64,000 bases of DNA, taken from Salinicola lusitanus (GTDB lineage: Bacteria; Pseudomonadota; Gammaproteobacteria; Pseudomonadales; Halomonadaceae). The translations under genes were made by a program, and so were the position numbers. The DNA is taken from positions 409,274 through 473,273 of the forward strand of contig NZ_PZJM01000004.1 in the NCBI RefSeq assembly GCF_003206045.1, read 5' to 3'. How positions within the stretch are numbered: position 1 is the first letter of the stretch; each line of letters opens with the position of its first letter. This document shows, one piece after another, positions 50,985 through 58,993 of the stretch. Below the pieces are notes generated by a model, which saw nothing but the letters and a program-made list of their open reading frames with translations, was not told the DNA's origin and did no database searches.

Positions 50985-51677
50985 TCATCCCGCCTTTGGC
51001 GTCCGCATCCACATGGTGGCGACCACCACGCCGATGATCTGGCAGTTGCCGTTGATCTTGACCCACTGCTCCGGCCAGCTCGGGTTGCGGGCCTTGAGCA
51101 TCTTGCCGCCGCCCGGCTCCTCGACGTACTGCTTGAACGTCGCCTCGTTCGACTCGGTCAGCACTGCCACAACGTCATCGCCATCGAAAGGAACCACCTC
51201 GGGGTCGACGTAGATTATCAGGTTGGGCTCGTAGCGCGGGGCCATCGACTGCCCTTTAACGCGCAGCGCGAAAGTCCGGTCGGAGCACCCCGGCGGCCGC
51301 GGCACCATCTCGTCACTGACAGCCTCGACGTTACAGACTTCAGTCCACGCCCCCGCCTGTACCCAAGAGATGACCGGCACATACCCATCCATGCGCGGCG
51401 CGGGCGCAACATTCGACTCAAACTGCGCAGGGTGATGAGCAACGTTCGAGTCGCCGCGGCCGGAATGATCGGTGTCTAGCCAGCCTTTCGGCTTATCGAA
51501 GCATTCCTCAATGTGCCTGGCCAGCCGGTCCCCGATGTTCTTGGTCGGGTTTCTGCCCATGAACCGCGATGCCTGGGTCGGCTCACGGTCGATGCGCGAG
51601 GCAAAACTACCAGTTCCGCCAACTTGATCAGCTAACGTTCTGGCGTTCTCAAGGCGAATTTCTGAGATCTCTTTCAT
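50985..51677 (-). CDS. Phage repressor of the CI/LexA type (S24 peptidase)
   Basis: 230 residues from the ATG at 51677. An N-terminal DNA-binding part (MKEISEIRLENARTLADQVGG, FASRIDREPTQASRFMGRNP) precedes an S24 domain: Ala-Gly cleavage site in SWVQAGAW, nucleophile Ser in VKGQSMAPRYEP, and catalytic Lys in NEATFKQYV. RecA-stimulated self-cleavage is expected. The start could be farther upstream (51731), but that would cover OR. Confidence 0.88.
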   Translation of the reverse strand: MKEISEIRLENARTLADQVGGTGSFASRIDREPTQASRFMGRNPTKNIGDRLARHIEECFDKPKGWLDTDHSGRGDSNVAHHPAQFESNVAPAPRMDGYVPVISWVQAGAWTEVCNVEAVSDEMVPRPPGCSDRTFALRVKGQSMAPRYEPNLIIYVDPEVVPFDGDDVVAVLTESNEATFKQYVEEPGGGKMLKARNPSWPEQWVKINGNCQIIGVVVATMWMRTPKAG

Positions 51678-51698
51678 GAGCTCTATTTGAGCCCACTT

Positions 51699-51763
51699 GT
51701 ACTTATTAGGTACAGAACCTTGACGGTACATTTGGAGTGGATGACAATGTACCTCGGAGGTAC
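51699..51763. promoter_or_regulatory. Right operator cluster (OR)
   Basis: Three sites of the same motif: GTACTTATTAGGTAC (51699-51713), GAACCTTGACGGTAC (51715-51729) and GTACCTCGGAGGTAC (51749-51763). The second overlaps the PR -35; the third covers the start site and the cro ribosome site. Confidence 0.78.
51720..51748 (+). promoter_or_regulatory. Phage early right promoter (PR)
   Basis: TTGACG (51720-51725), 17-base spacer, GACAAT (51743-51748); cro starts at 51770. The -10 is imperfect, but the overlap with operators fits a repressor-controlled PR. Confidence 0.65.
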
Positions 51764-51769
51764 CTAACG

Positions 51770-52006
51770 ATGCCTGAATCAATGAACGACTCCCTTAAGC
51801 AGTACTGGCAATCCATGTCGCCCGAAAAGCGCGACGTAGTGGCGGCCAAGGCCGAAACCACTACTGCCTACCTGCGGCAAGTCTTGGCCTGTGGACGCAC
51901 ACCTGGCGCAGCCATGGCCAAGAGCATCGAGGTTGCTACGGATGGCGAGGTTTCCCGGCGAATGCTGCGCCCGGATCTGTATGCCGACCTGCAGCCCGCC
52001 GCCTAA
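51770..52006 (+). CDS. Cro/YdaS-like regulator
   Basis: 78 residues. Similar in size and position to Cro or YdaS-type proteins: SPEKRDVVAAKAETTTAYLRQVLACGR is a helix-turn-helix. GGAGG lies nine bases before the ATG. It is divergent from the repressor and probably competes for OR and OL. Confidence 0.75.
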   Translation: MPESMNDSLKQYWQSMSPEKRDVVAAKAETTTAYLRQVLACGRTPGAAMAKSIEVATDGEVSRRMLRPDLYADLQPAA

Positions 52007-52038
52007 CCACGAATCCAGATTACCCAAAGGTCTACACC

Positions 52039-52650
52039 ATGCCCATGTCTGACCTGAGACACCCCAGCCGTGACGCCTTGTTGCGTGATGCCCTGGGCCA
52101 ACTTCGCGAACAGCGCGGCGTAAGCGTCGAGAAGTTTGCTCGCACGCTGAACGCCATAGCCCATGCCACCTGCCCGGCGAAGACGGCTGACCTGCCATGT
52201 CTCGACTCGTTCACGACCATCGACGAGCAGTACGACCACGCGGTCATGAGCTGGAACAAGCGCGTTCAGCGCTGGGCTACCGGCGCCGTCGAGTTCCCTG
52301 CGTGGCTTGAGGAGCCATGGGCGACAGCGCTTGAAGAATTGGGTGACGAGGAGACCCGAATCGCCCTTGCCCGCCGCCACGGATTCATGGGCGTCCGCCG
52401 CCCAGCCGTTGGCGATGCCCCTGCCTGCGCATTCGCTGCGCTGGGATCGGTAGGCCGAGAGACCGGCGATGTCATGGGCATTGTGAGCGAGATGCTGCAG
52501 GACGGCGTGCTTGACGAGCGAGATCGTAAGTACGGCGAGCAGGCGTTGACGGATATCGACGATGCCGTGGCGGCACTGATGAGCATGCGCGCTCTGATCG
52601 AGCAGAACGTGATGCGGAAGAAGCCCGACCTGAAAGCGGTCAGTCAATAA
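52039..52650 (+). CDS. Phage early protein at the CII position
   Basis: 203 residues, starting MPMSDLRHPSRDALLRDALGQLREQRG; helical, with a charged middle. No clear motif. Its position after cro and before O suggests a CII or YdaT-type regulator; this is positional inference only. AAAGG precedes the ATG, and a terminator follows its stop. Confidence 0.55.
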   Translation: MPMSDLRHPSRDALLRDALGQLREQRGVSVEKFARTLNAIAHATCPAKTADLPCLDSFTTIDEQYDHAVMSWNKRVQRWATGAVEFPAWLEEPWATALEELGDEETRIALARRHGFMGVRRPAVGDAPACAFAALGSVGRETGDVMGIVSEMLQDGVLDERDRKYGEQALTDIDDAVAALMSMRALIEQNVMRKKPDLKAVSQ

Positions 52651-52654
52651 CGAA

Positions 52655-52691
52655 AAAGCCCCGGGAGGCGACCAACCAACCCCGGGGCTTT
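52655..52691 (+). terminator. Terminator after the CII-position gene (tR-like)
   Basis: AAAGCCCCGGG pairs with CCCGGGGCTTT around a 15-base loop, followed by CTTAC. It lies just after 52650; readthrough is needed for replication genes, as at tR1 of lambda. Confidence 0.72.
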
Positions 52692-52712
52692 CTTACAACC
52701 AGTGGGGATATT

Positions 52713-53126
52713 ATGGCTAGCGAATATGGATTTGTCTACGTGCTCTACAGCCCCTCGATGCCCGGGGTTTACAAGGTAGGCATGACAACGCGCTCTCCGA
52801 ACCAGAGAGCGCAAGAACTTTCTCGCGCGACTGGCGTGCCTGAAGACTACGAGGTCGTGTTTTATGCAGAGTTCGCCCGCCCCTCTGAGCATGAGTCGCG
52901 AGTTCATTGCTCTCTTGGGCAGTATCGAGTCAATCAAGTGCGCGAATTCTTCCGATGCCCATTGAACCTGATCATGCGGGCTATCGAAGGAGACGGTGAG
53001 TTCTTGTCGAGCTACGACAGCGATCTAGCAATTGAAGCACGAAACCCTGGAAGCATCTTCCCGCATAGCCCGCTTTCCTTCGAATCCTGTTTGCACTCAG
53101 AAGGCCCTGGGAGGTGGATCCAGTGA
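52713..53126 (+). CDS. T5orf172/GIY-YIG-like nuclease-domain protein
   Basis: 137 residues: YGFVYVLYSPSMPGVYKVGMTTRSPNQRAQELS is the GIY-YIG-related T5orf172/MUG113 core; AEFARPSEHESRVHCSLGQYRV continues it. Such domains nick DNA or take part in phage-host conflicts. It overlaps O by four bases. Confidence 0.8.
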   Translation: MASEYGFVYVLYSPSMPGVYKVGMTTRSPNQRAQELSRATGVPEDYEVVFYAEFARPSEHESRVHCSLGQYRVNQVREFFRCPLNLIMRAIEGDGEFLSSYDSDLAIEARNPGSIFPHSPLSFESCLHSEGPGRWIQ

Positions 53127-54322
53127 GCAATCTGGCCCGAATTTCAGACCACGATCGCTTTGAGGCTCGGCCAATACCCGAACTTGAGAGCAAGGGGGCG
53201 CAGTTGGAAGACGGATATGTCCGTACTGCCAACGCTATCGTCGAGGCGCTTTGCAAGGCACCCCTGACGAGCAGAGAGGCCCGCATCGTTCGAGCAGTAG
53301 AACGAGCCACCTTTGGATGGGATCGCCCTTCTGCGCGCCTCTCTCAAAGCGTACTGGCGAAGATGACCGGCCTGACACCCAAGCGTTGCAGCGAATCAGT
53401 GAACGCTCTGCTGGCGAAGAAAGTCCTTCGCCGTGAAGGTGGATCTCAGGTGCCGATTGGTATTAATACCCGTGTCTCGGAGTGGAACTTTGAAGCCCAA
53501 AAAGGCCGGGTGTCCCCAAAACGGAATCAAGAGCCAACTTGGGGACGCCGACCCCAAAATGGGGACGAAAAACGTCCCCAAGTTGGGGACACAAATACAG
53601 ACAGTACAGACAACTTAGAATCTAAAGATTCTAAGAAATCGTCGAAAAAGTCATCCCCGAAAAAATGGGGCGAAGAGGTCGACCACGAACTGGCCGAGCT
53701 GATGTTCGCCCGCACTACCGAAGACCTGACCAACCCCAAGCGTCCGAACATGAACGTCTGGGCCAACGATATTCGCCTGCTGCGCACGAAAGACCAGCGC
53801 ACCGTCGAGCAGATTCGCTACCTGATCAATTGGGTCGCTGACGATAGCTTCTGGAGCTCGAACGTCATGTGCCCGGCCAAGCTGCGCGAAAAATGGGACG
53901 CGCTCGAGAAGAAGGTTCGCGCCTACAAGGAGGCTCGCAATGCAAACCGCCAAGGATTTGACCAGCAGCGCAACGAGCGGGATCGCATCGCGCAGCGACT
54001 CGCAGACCCGAACGACTCAGGGTGGATCGACGGCCTCTTCGATGAAGAAGAGCCAGTTGGAGGCGCTGGTGAACCGGATCTTCACCCGGCTCGAGGCGAT
54101 CTTCCCCAGGACATGGCGGACGGCGTTCAGCACGGAAAACATGCTGACTTTGGCGAAGCGCGAGGTTGCTACATCGATGGCGAAGTGGTCGGTACTTCCG
54201 ACCAATCAGGCCGCGGACATGGCGGTCGAGCGCATCAAGGCCCAGGGCGGCGAGTGGCCCCCGAGCGTGGCGAGCCTCGTCAAGAGCCTGCAGCCGAGAC
54301 CGGAGGATTTTGGAATGCCTGA
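53123..54322 (+). CDS. Phage replication protein O-like
   Basis: 399 residues from a GTG at 53123 (GGAGG eight bases upstream). Residues 20-120 form the O-type winged helix (PLTSREARIVRAVERATFGWDRP). The centre is Lys/Ser-rich; a C-terminal helical part of replication type ends near residue 305. The last about 94 residues are read out of frame over the P gene and look low-complexity (GGRAHQGPGRRVAPERG), so the real end may be near 54042. Confidence 0.82.
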   Translation: MSNLARISDHDRFEARPIPELESKGAQLEDGYVRTANAIVEALCKAPLTSREARIVRAVERATFGWDRPSARLSQSVLAKMTGLTPKRCSESVNALLAKKVLRREGGSQVPIGINTRVSEWNFEAQKGRVSPKRNQEPTWGRRPQNGDEKRPQVGDTNTDSTDNLESKDSKKSSKKSSPKKWGEEVDHELAELMFARTTEDLTNPKRPNMNVWANDIRLLRTKDQRTVEQIRYLINWVADDSFWSSNVMCPAKLREKWDALEKKVRAYKEARNANRQGFDQQRNERDRIAQRLADPNDSGWIDGLFDEEEPVGGAGEPDLHPARGDLPQDMADGVQHGKHADFGEARGCYIDGEVVGTSDQSGRGHGGRAHQGPGRRVAPERGEPRQEPAAETGGFWNA

Positions 54323-54704
54323 GTCCGACGTCGCGTTCATCGAAGCGATCCAGCATGCCCAGCAGCCGGGGCAGCATGAATGGTCACATCCGGCCGTCCG
54401 CGTTGCTGGTGCCGCTGCTGGCTGGTTCGACTTGGCCAACGCCACGGGAGAGCGCGCCATCAACGTCATCCGGTCTCGCTTCAGCAAGGAATACCTGGCG
54501 ATCGTCAACCGCGTGATGGCCGGCGGTGAGGTTGAGCCGCGCACGCTGATTGCACATGACGGGCAACTGACACCGGCGGAGCTGGCCGAGCGCAATGGGC
54601 GAGAGCAGATGGCTGCCGAAGCGGCAAAGGAGTTCGGCCGCAGCATGACCGCCGAACAAGGCGTCTCCGCGCTGCGCAACCTACTGGGGAGGAAGAGCGC
54701 ATGA
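54042..54704 (+). CDS. Phage replication protein P-like
   Basis: 220 residues from the ATG at 54042: MKKSQLEALVNRIFTRLEAI and FPRTWRTAFSTENMLTLAKRE match the lambda P family that loads the host helicase. The C-terminus is helical (AAEAAKEFGRSMTAEQGVSALRN). It starts in the O ORF, which continues for 281 bases in another frame. Confidence 0.8.
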   Translation: MKKSQLEALVNRIFTRLEAIFPRTWRTAFSTENMLTLAKREVATSMAKWSVLPTNQAADMAVERIKAQGGEWPPSVASLVKSLQPRPEDFGMPESDVAFIEAIQHAQQPGQHEWSHPAVRVAGAAAGWFDLANATGERAINVIRSRFSKEYLAIVNRVMAGGEVEPRTLIAHDGQLTPAELAERNGREQMAAEAAKEFGRSMTAEQGVSALRNLLGRKSA

Positions 54705-54940
54705 CCATCCTGACATTCCCACAGCACAACCGCGTCGACCTGATGCAGCTAACCCTGGGTGTGCTCGGCAACGGCCCGTCCAGCGCGGAAGACATCAGCG
54801 AGATCCTCGCGAAGAAGGGTTACCACGGTTTCAGTGCCGAGGGCGTCGAACAGGCCGTCGATGGTCTGCGCCGGAACGGCTACCCGATCGAGAGCGATGG
54901 CCAAGTCTACTGGCTGGGTGACGGAGGTGCGGCGGCATGA
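54701..54940 (+). CDS. Small phage protein with winged-helix pattern
   Basis: 79 residues; LMQLTLGVLGNGPSSAEDISEILAKKGYHGFSAEGVEQAVDGLRRNGYPIES looks like a short winged helix. Function unknown. Overlaps P and ninB by four bases each. Confidence 0.6.
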   Translation: MTILTFPQHNRVDLMQLTLGVLGNGPSSAEDISEILAKKGYHGFSAEGVEQAVDGLRRNGYPIESDGQVYWLGDGGAAA

Positions 54941-55401
54941 GCAAGCAGCACGTCTACACCATCGCAACTATCCGCGATCTGCACGGCGCCATGGCGATGA
55001 TCACGAACATGGCCGGGCGTGGGCTTGAGGGCGGCACGATTGAGATCGCCATCCGTCGCCCCGGCAAGTCGCGAATCCAAGAGGCCAAGTACCACGCCAT
55101 GATCGCCGACATTCATCGCCAGTGCTTCCGGGGCTATTCGGTCGATGGCGTCAAAGCCGTGCTGGTCAATCAGTTCGCGCTAGAGCTTGAGGAGCAAGGC
55201 ACCCCGCTGGCGAACCCTGGGCAAAAGGTGTGGGACTGGAAGAGCCAGGAGGCCGTCTACGTTCGCCCCACCACGACCAAGTTCCGCAAGGCCGAGGCGG
55301 CAGCATTCATGGAGTTCCTTTACGCCACCGGTGCGGAGCTCGGGGTGGCCTGGAGCGAGCCAGCGCTCAAGGCCTACAGCGAATTCAAGGAGGCGGCGTA
55401 G
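54937..55401 (+). CDS. ninB: NinB recombination protein
   Basis: 154 residues of the NinB/Orf family: EAKYHAMIADIHRQCF and TTTKFRKAEAAAFMEFLYATGAELGV. Promotes exchange of single-strand-binding protein by recombinases. Part of the nin block with the next two genes. Confidence 0.88.
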   Translation: MSKQHVYTIATIRDLHGAMAMITNMAGRGLEGGTIEIAIRRPGKSRIQEAKYHAMIADIHRQCFRGYSVDGVKAVLVNQFALELEEQGTPLANPGQKVWDWKSQEAVYVRPTTTKFRKAEAAAFMEFLYATGAELGVAWSEPALKAYSEFKEAA

Positions 55402-55839
55402 ATGCGCAGATCCGAATTGAAACGGAAAACGCCGCTCGCCACCCGTAAGCCGATGCACCGACAGTCGCCGCGCCGCCGCGAGGCCAGCCCAAAGCCGTGT
55501 AAGCCAGACACGCGGTTCCGGTCGCCAGCATACCTGCGCTGGGTGCGATCTATGCCCTGCTGCGTCTGCCTGTGCGACGCCACCGACGCCCACCACGTGA
55601 TAGGCCTCGGCTGGGGGCTTTCCGGAATGGGCATGAAGGCGCCAGACAGCTATTGCATTCCATGCTGCAGGGAGTGCCACGGCGACATCCATCGCGACCC
55701 CGAGCTGCAGCGCCACCAGCCGGATTGGCTGCTGCAGATCATCGACTATGGCCTGCGCGAGTTCCCGCTGGGCGATATTCACACCGCGCTGATCGAAGCG
55801 AGGACGTTCGTTTTGAGCAAACGCGAGGGTTCGCAATGA
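55402..55839 (+). CDS. YbcO/Ref-like HNH nuclease
   Basis: 145 residues; an N-terminal basic part, then Cys-rich zinc site PCCVCLC, the HNH core DAHHVIGLGWGLSG, and CRECHGDIHRDPEL. Family of RecA-assisted or phage-recombination nucleases (YbcO, Ref). Begins one base after the ninB stop. Confidence 0.8.
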   Translation: MRRSELKRKTPLATRKPMHRQSPRRREASPKPCKPDTRFRSPAYLRWVRSMPCCVCLCDATDAHHVIGLGWGLSGMGMKAPDSYCIPCCRECHGDIHRDPELQRHQPDWLLQIIDYGLREFPLGDIHTALIEARTFVLSKREGSQ

Positions 55840-56303
55840 TCTTAGGAATAGACCCAGGCCAGAAAGGCGGCGTGGCCAGCATCTCGCCAAGCGGCGATGC
55901 GTTCGGGCAGCCGATGCCGCTGGCTGGCAAGGAGATCGACGGCCATGCCGTGGCCACGCTCCTGCGTGCCCAATGGCCATCGCTGGTGATTATCGAGAAG
56001 GTCCACTCGATGCCGGCCCAGGGCGTGGCGAGCACCTTCAAATTCGGCATGGGATATGGGCTGGTGATTGGCATCTGTGACGCGCTGGGTCTGCCCTACC
56101 GCCTCGTAACGCCGCAGGCGTGGAAGAAGGCGGTCCTGTCCGGTACCGCCAAGGACAAAAGCGCGGCAATCAATTTCGTCCGCCGGGCCTATCCGGGCCT
56201 CGAACTATCGCCTGGGCGCCTGCGCGCCCCGCACGACGGCATTGCCGATGCCGTATGCCTGGCGGAGTACGGGCGACGACTGCTTGCCCAGGGTGCGACA
56301 TGA
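55836..56303 (+). CDS. RuvC-like Holliday junction resolvase
   Basis: 155 residues. RNase H-type fold: ILGIDPGQKGGVA (first Asp), LVIIEKVHSMPAQGVASTFKFGMGYG (Glu), and the last Asp in HDGIADAVCLAEYGRR. Resolves branched DNA before packaging and takes the place of Rap/RusA. Overlaps its neighbours by four bases each. Confidence 0.88.
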   Translation: MILGIDPGQKGGVASISPSGDAFGQPMPLAGKEIDGHAVATLLRAQWPSLVIIEKVHSMPAQGVASTFKFGMGYGLVIGICDALGLPYRLVTPQAWKKAVLSGTAKDKSAAINFVRRAYPGLELSPGRLRAPHDGIADAVCLAEYGRRLLAQGAT

Positions 56304-56497
56304 CCTACGGCGTCCGCCCGCCTGGCATGCCGGCCGCGGAGTGGACGCTGGAATGCCAAGCCCGAATGGTCGTGCGCGAGATGCGCGCTGAGCGGGACCG
56401 AACAAGACGTGAAGCCGTCTTCAACCGATGGCAAAAGCTGCCCGGCGTGACGCGCGAGCGGGTGCAAAGGATCTGGAAAGACAGGAGCGAGCAATGA
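56300..56497 (+). CDS. Small phage protein
   Basis: 65 residues: MTYGVRPPGMPAAEWTLECQ, followed by an Arg-rich helix and LPGVTRERVQRIWK. No family recognised. Coupled to its neighbours by short overlaps, so the frame is well supported. Confidence 0.65.
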   Translation: MTYGVRPPGMPAAEWTLECQARMVVREMRAERDRTRREAVFNRWQKLPGVTRERVQRIWKDRSEQ

Positions 56498-57231
56498 CGA
56501 AGATGATCGACAGCAATCCGCGCGTGGCTTGGGCCCAGGCACTCGAAACCGGCGTCAGGACGCAGGCGATGGTCAGTATGCTCGAGGCGCAGACAGGCGC
56601 GCACACGCGCAAGAGCGGCCGGCGCCACACGTATTCTGACATCGCATTGAATGACCGAGGCGAAAATGTCGTGCTGAATTACACCCGGGACCAGGTGTCA
56701 GCGGCCGAGACAACCAGCCGCCGCGGTGGCGCAGGTGCTGCCTACGGCGAAGATTCCTTCCCGGTATGGCAGGCGATCCGCGCACTCGAGGAACGCAGTC
56801 CGGCGCTGGCTGCAGTCGGGCATTGGCTGTCGCTCAACGATACGGGTGCGGCTAACCAGCATCTCGACGACGTTGCCGACACCGTGCTGGTGCGCTTTCA
56901 GATCGCGATCGGCATGGAAGCATGGGCGGGGTATCGCCGCGCGCGTCGCGAGCGCATCGAGGCACTGATCAAGGCCAGAATGATGCAGGACCGCGACAAC
57001 GTAGACGGCACCAGACCGCCGCTACAGCCACGGGCCATCTGTCAGTCCATCTACGGGCTGTGGGGTGTTCGCATCGTCTCAGACAACTGGCACCGCGACG
57101 GCTGGGAGCAGACATGGGAATTGCTCGGCGACGTGATTTCACGGCTCGAATCGGAAGCGATGGACCCCATCATGACAGCAACGCGCGATGCCAATCGAGC
57201 AATGCGCAATTTTCTTGCGTCGGCCGCTTGA
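56494..57231 (+). CDS. Q-position late regulator (putative antiterminator)
   Basis: 245 residues: no motif that I recognise with certainty, but ICQSIYGLWGVRIVSDNWHRDGWEQ is well formed and the protein is mostly helical. It ends the nin block and is followed by two terminators and the lysis genes, the layout of Q-PR'-tR'. A role as late antiterminator is inferred from position only. Confidence 0.5.
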   Translation: MTKMIDSNPRVAWAQALETGVRTQAMVSMLEAQTGAHTRKSGRRHTYSDIALNDRGENVVLNYTRDQVSAAETTSRRGGAGAAYGEDSFPVWQAIRALEERSPALAAVGHWLSLNDTGAANQHLDDVADTVLVRFQIAIGMEAWAGYRRARRERIEALIKARMMQDRDNVDGTRPPLQPRAICQSIYGLWGVRIVSDNWHRDGWEQTWELLGDVISRLESEAMDPIMTATRDANRAMRNFLASAA

Positions 57232-57256
57232 CGAAATGAAGGGCAAAATGTAGCCT
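57228..57256 (+). promoter_or_regulatory. Possible late promoter (PR')
   Basis: TTGACG (57228-57233), 17-base spacer, TAGCCT (57251-57256). It overlaps the stop codon of the Q-position gene and lies about 50 bases before the first terminator. The -10 is poor (three of six). Confidence 0.3.
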
Positions 57257-57302
57257 TCTCGCTAAGCTGTTCGAGCTACGCGCTTAGCAGCTCCCAAACT
57301 TC

Positions 57303-57328
57303 AAAGGTCGCCCTCGGGCGGCCTTTTT
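57303..57328 (+). terminator. Intrinsic terminator before the lysis genes (tR'-like)
   Basis: AAAGGTCGCCC pairs with GGGCGGCCTTT (one T-G pair) and is followed by TT, giving a five-T tract. About 140 bases before the endolysin start. Confidence 0.78.
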
Positions 57329-57425
57329 GCGTTCGGCCCGTCAGAACACATTTCGGCTATCCCATTTCGCCTACCGCTGACCGGGCCAACCTATTCGAGC
57401 GTCCTGATCCCATCGTTCGATCCTT

Positions 57426-57450
57426 GCCGCCTCCCCTTCGGCGGCCTTTT
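57426..57450 (+). terminator. Second terminator before the endolysin gene
   Basis: GCCGCC/GGCGGC stem with an 8-base loop, followed by CTTTTATT. Only 16 bases before the endolysin ATG; a tandem terminator that late transcription must pass. Confidence 0.62.
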
Positions 57451-57465
57451 ATTCTGGAGCACCGC

Positions 57466-58011
57466 ATGCCTCGCATCACCGCAGACAGAGCCGGTGGCGT
57501 GAACGTGTGCGCCATGCTCGACACCCTGGCCTTTTCGGAGATCGGCCCCGAGATGCTCGCCGATAGCGACGACGGCTACGACGTCCTGGTCGGCTCCCTC
57601 CCAGGCGACGTCAACCGCTTCACCGACTACCACCAGCATCCACTGCCGCCCTCACACGCCATCGAATATCGCCCTGGTATTTGGTCCACGGCAGCCGGCC
57701 GCTATCAGATCCTCTCGCGATATTGGCCGCACTACCGCGATCAGTTGGGCCTGCAGGACTTTGGCCCGATCAGCCAGGACCTATATGCGATCCAGCAGTT
57801 GCGCGAGCAGCGCGCCCTGCCGCTGATTCAGGCCGGCCGATTCATCGACGCCGTAGCGGCTATCCGCAACATCTGGGCCTCGCTCCCCGGCGCCGGCTAC
57901 GGCCAGCACGAGCACGAGATCGACGCCCTCGCACGTGCCTACGAAGTCGCGGGCGGCAGATTCTCAGGCAAGAGCCGGGATTGGTACAACGAGGTGGAGA
58001 AGCGCCTATGA
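57466..58011 (+). CDS. Lambda R-type endolysin (lytic transglycosylase)
   Basis: 181 residues; DVNRFTDYHQHP, TAAGRYQILSRYWPHYRDQLGL and IRNIWASLPGAGYGQHEHEID match lambda R. No signal peptide, so a holin is required for release. GGAG precedes the ATG at 57466. First gene of the lysis cassette. Confidence 0.92.
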   Translation: MPRITADRAGGVNVCAMLDTLAFSEIGPEMLADSDDGYDVLVGSLPGDVNRFTDYHQHPLPPSHAIEYRPGIWSTAAGRYQILSRYWPHYRDQLGLQDFGPISQDLYAIQQLREQRALPLIQAGRFIDAVAAIRNIWASLPGAGYGQHEHEIDALARAYEVAGGRFSGKSRDWYNEVEKRL

Positions 58012-58325
58012 CCACCGAGCTCACACTCGCCACGCTTCAGATCGCCCTGTCCGCTATAGCCGCCGTGCTGTACGGCAGGCAGTTCAAGCGACATGGGCCG
58101 GTACCGCTCAGCCGTGAAAGGCTGAAGGAGTGGCTGCGCAGCATCACCTGGTTGTCGATCGCCGCCGTTTCTTGCGGCATGGCCGCCTGGCGAGTCGCCG
58201 CGCTGAATCTCGACATACCGCTGGAGTACAGGGCGGCCGGCGGAACGGTCGCCCAGATGCTTTACCAGATCATCGTTCTGATCGCTTACGGCGTACTCAA
58301 GGACCCGCGCGACACCGAAAAATAG
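58008..58325 (+). CDS. Small membrane protein of the lysis cassette
   Basis: 105 residues with three predicted helices (ATLQIALSAIAAVLYG, SITWLSIAAVSCGMAAWRVAA and MLYQIIVLIAYGVL). Possible holin or antiholin. Overlaps the endolysin by four bases. Confidence 0.6.
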   Translation: MTTELTLATLQIALSAIAAVLYGRQFKRHGPVPLSRERLKEWLRSITWLSIAAVSCGMAAWRVAALNLDIPLEYRAAGGTVAQMLYQIIVLIAYGVLKDPRDTEK

Positions 58326-58334
58326 GGGTCGCCC

Positions 58335-58673
58335 ATGTCCGATCTACTCGCCCAGTTGTGGGCGCTGACGACGATGCCGTTTTCCGATCCGCGCATCGCT
58401 GCCGCGGTGCCGGCGTTCATCATCTCGTGGCTCATCGGCAACCGTAACACCGCCCTGGTCTGCGCGATCATCGCTTTCTGCACGATCAAGCTTGTCATCT
58501 GGGCGTCTGGCATTCCGCTCGACGGCCAATACCAGATCCCTGTCGAGGGCGCGGCCGGCATCGGTGCCGGCATGGCGTTGATGGGCGTCCACGGTATGCA
58601 GGCTCGCGTCCGGCAGGTCGACGTCCCAACGGTCATCAAGGCCATCATCAAAGCGATCAAGGGGAAGCCATGA
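58335..58673 (+). CDS. Holin-like membrane protein
   Basis: 112 residues with three hydrophobic segments (AAAVPAFIISWLIGN, TALVCAIIAFCTIKLVIW and GAAGIGAGMALMGVHG) and a basic C-terminal tail (KAIIKAIKGKP), which is the typical layout of a class I holin. It is nine bases after the previous gene. Confidence 0.65.
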   Translation: MSDLLAQLWALTTMPFSDPRIAAAVPAFIISWLIGNRNTALVCAIIAFCTIKLVIWASGIPLDGQYQIPVEGAAGIGAGMALMGVHGMQARVRQVDVPTVIKAIIKAIKGKP

Positions 58674-58993
58674 AGCGCTTGTTTCGAAGCTACCCCGTGC
58701 CTATCTGGGTGGTCGCCGTGCTGGTCGCGATCGCTGGGGCGGGATGGGCCGGATGGTCGAGCGAATTAAACAACGCCGATCGGATGGCGAAGATCGCAAC
58801 GGGATCCATGGCGGCCGTGGCCATCTCGATGCAGGGGCGCCAGTACGAAGCGGCAAAGGCTGGACAGCTCGAGGCGAAGGTCGATGAAGCCAACGGCCGT
58901 CTCGGCCCCATGCAGCGAAAGATCAACGACCTGCAGGAGGACTATGACCGCCTGCGGACGAACTGGACGAGTGAGTTGGGGGTAGAGCCATGA
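58670..58993 (+). CDS. Spanin-like membrane-anchored coiled-coil protein
   Basis: 107 residues. An N-terminal membrane helix (VPIWVVAVLVAIAGAGWAGW), then helical and coiled-coil sequence (EAKVDEANGRLGPMQRKIND). The layout is that of an inner-membrane spanin (Rz), but no outer-membrane Rz1 lipoprotein is evident within or after it. Confidence 0.55.
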   Translation: MKRLFRSYPVPIWVVAVLVAIAGAGWAGWSSELNNADRMAKIATGSMAAVAISMQGRQYEAAKAGQLEAKVDEANGRLGPMQRKINDLQEDYDRLRTNWTSELGVEP

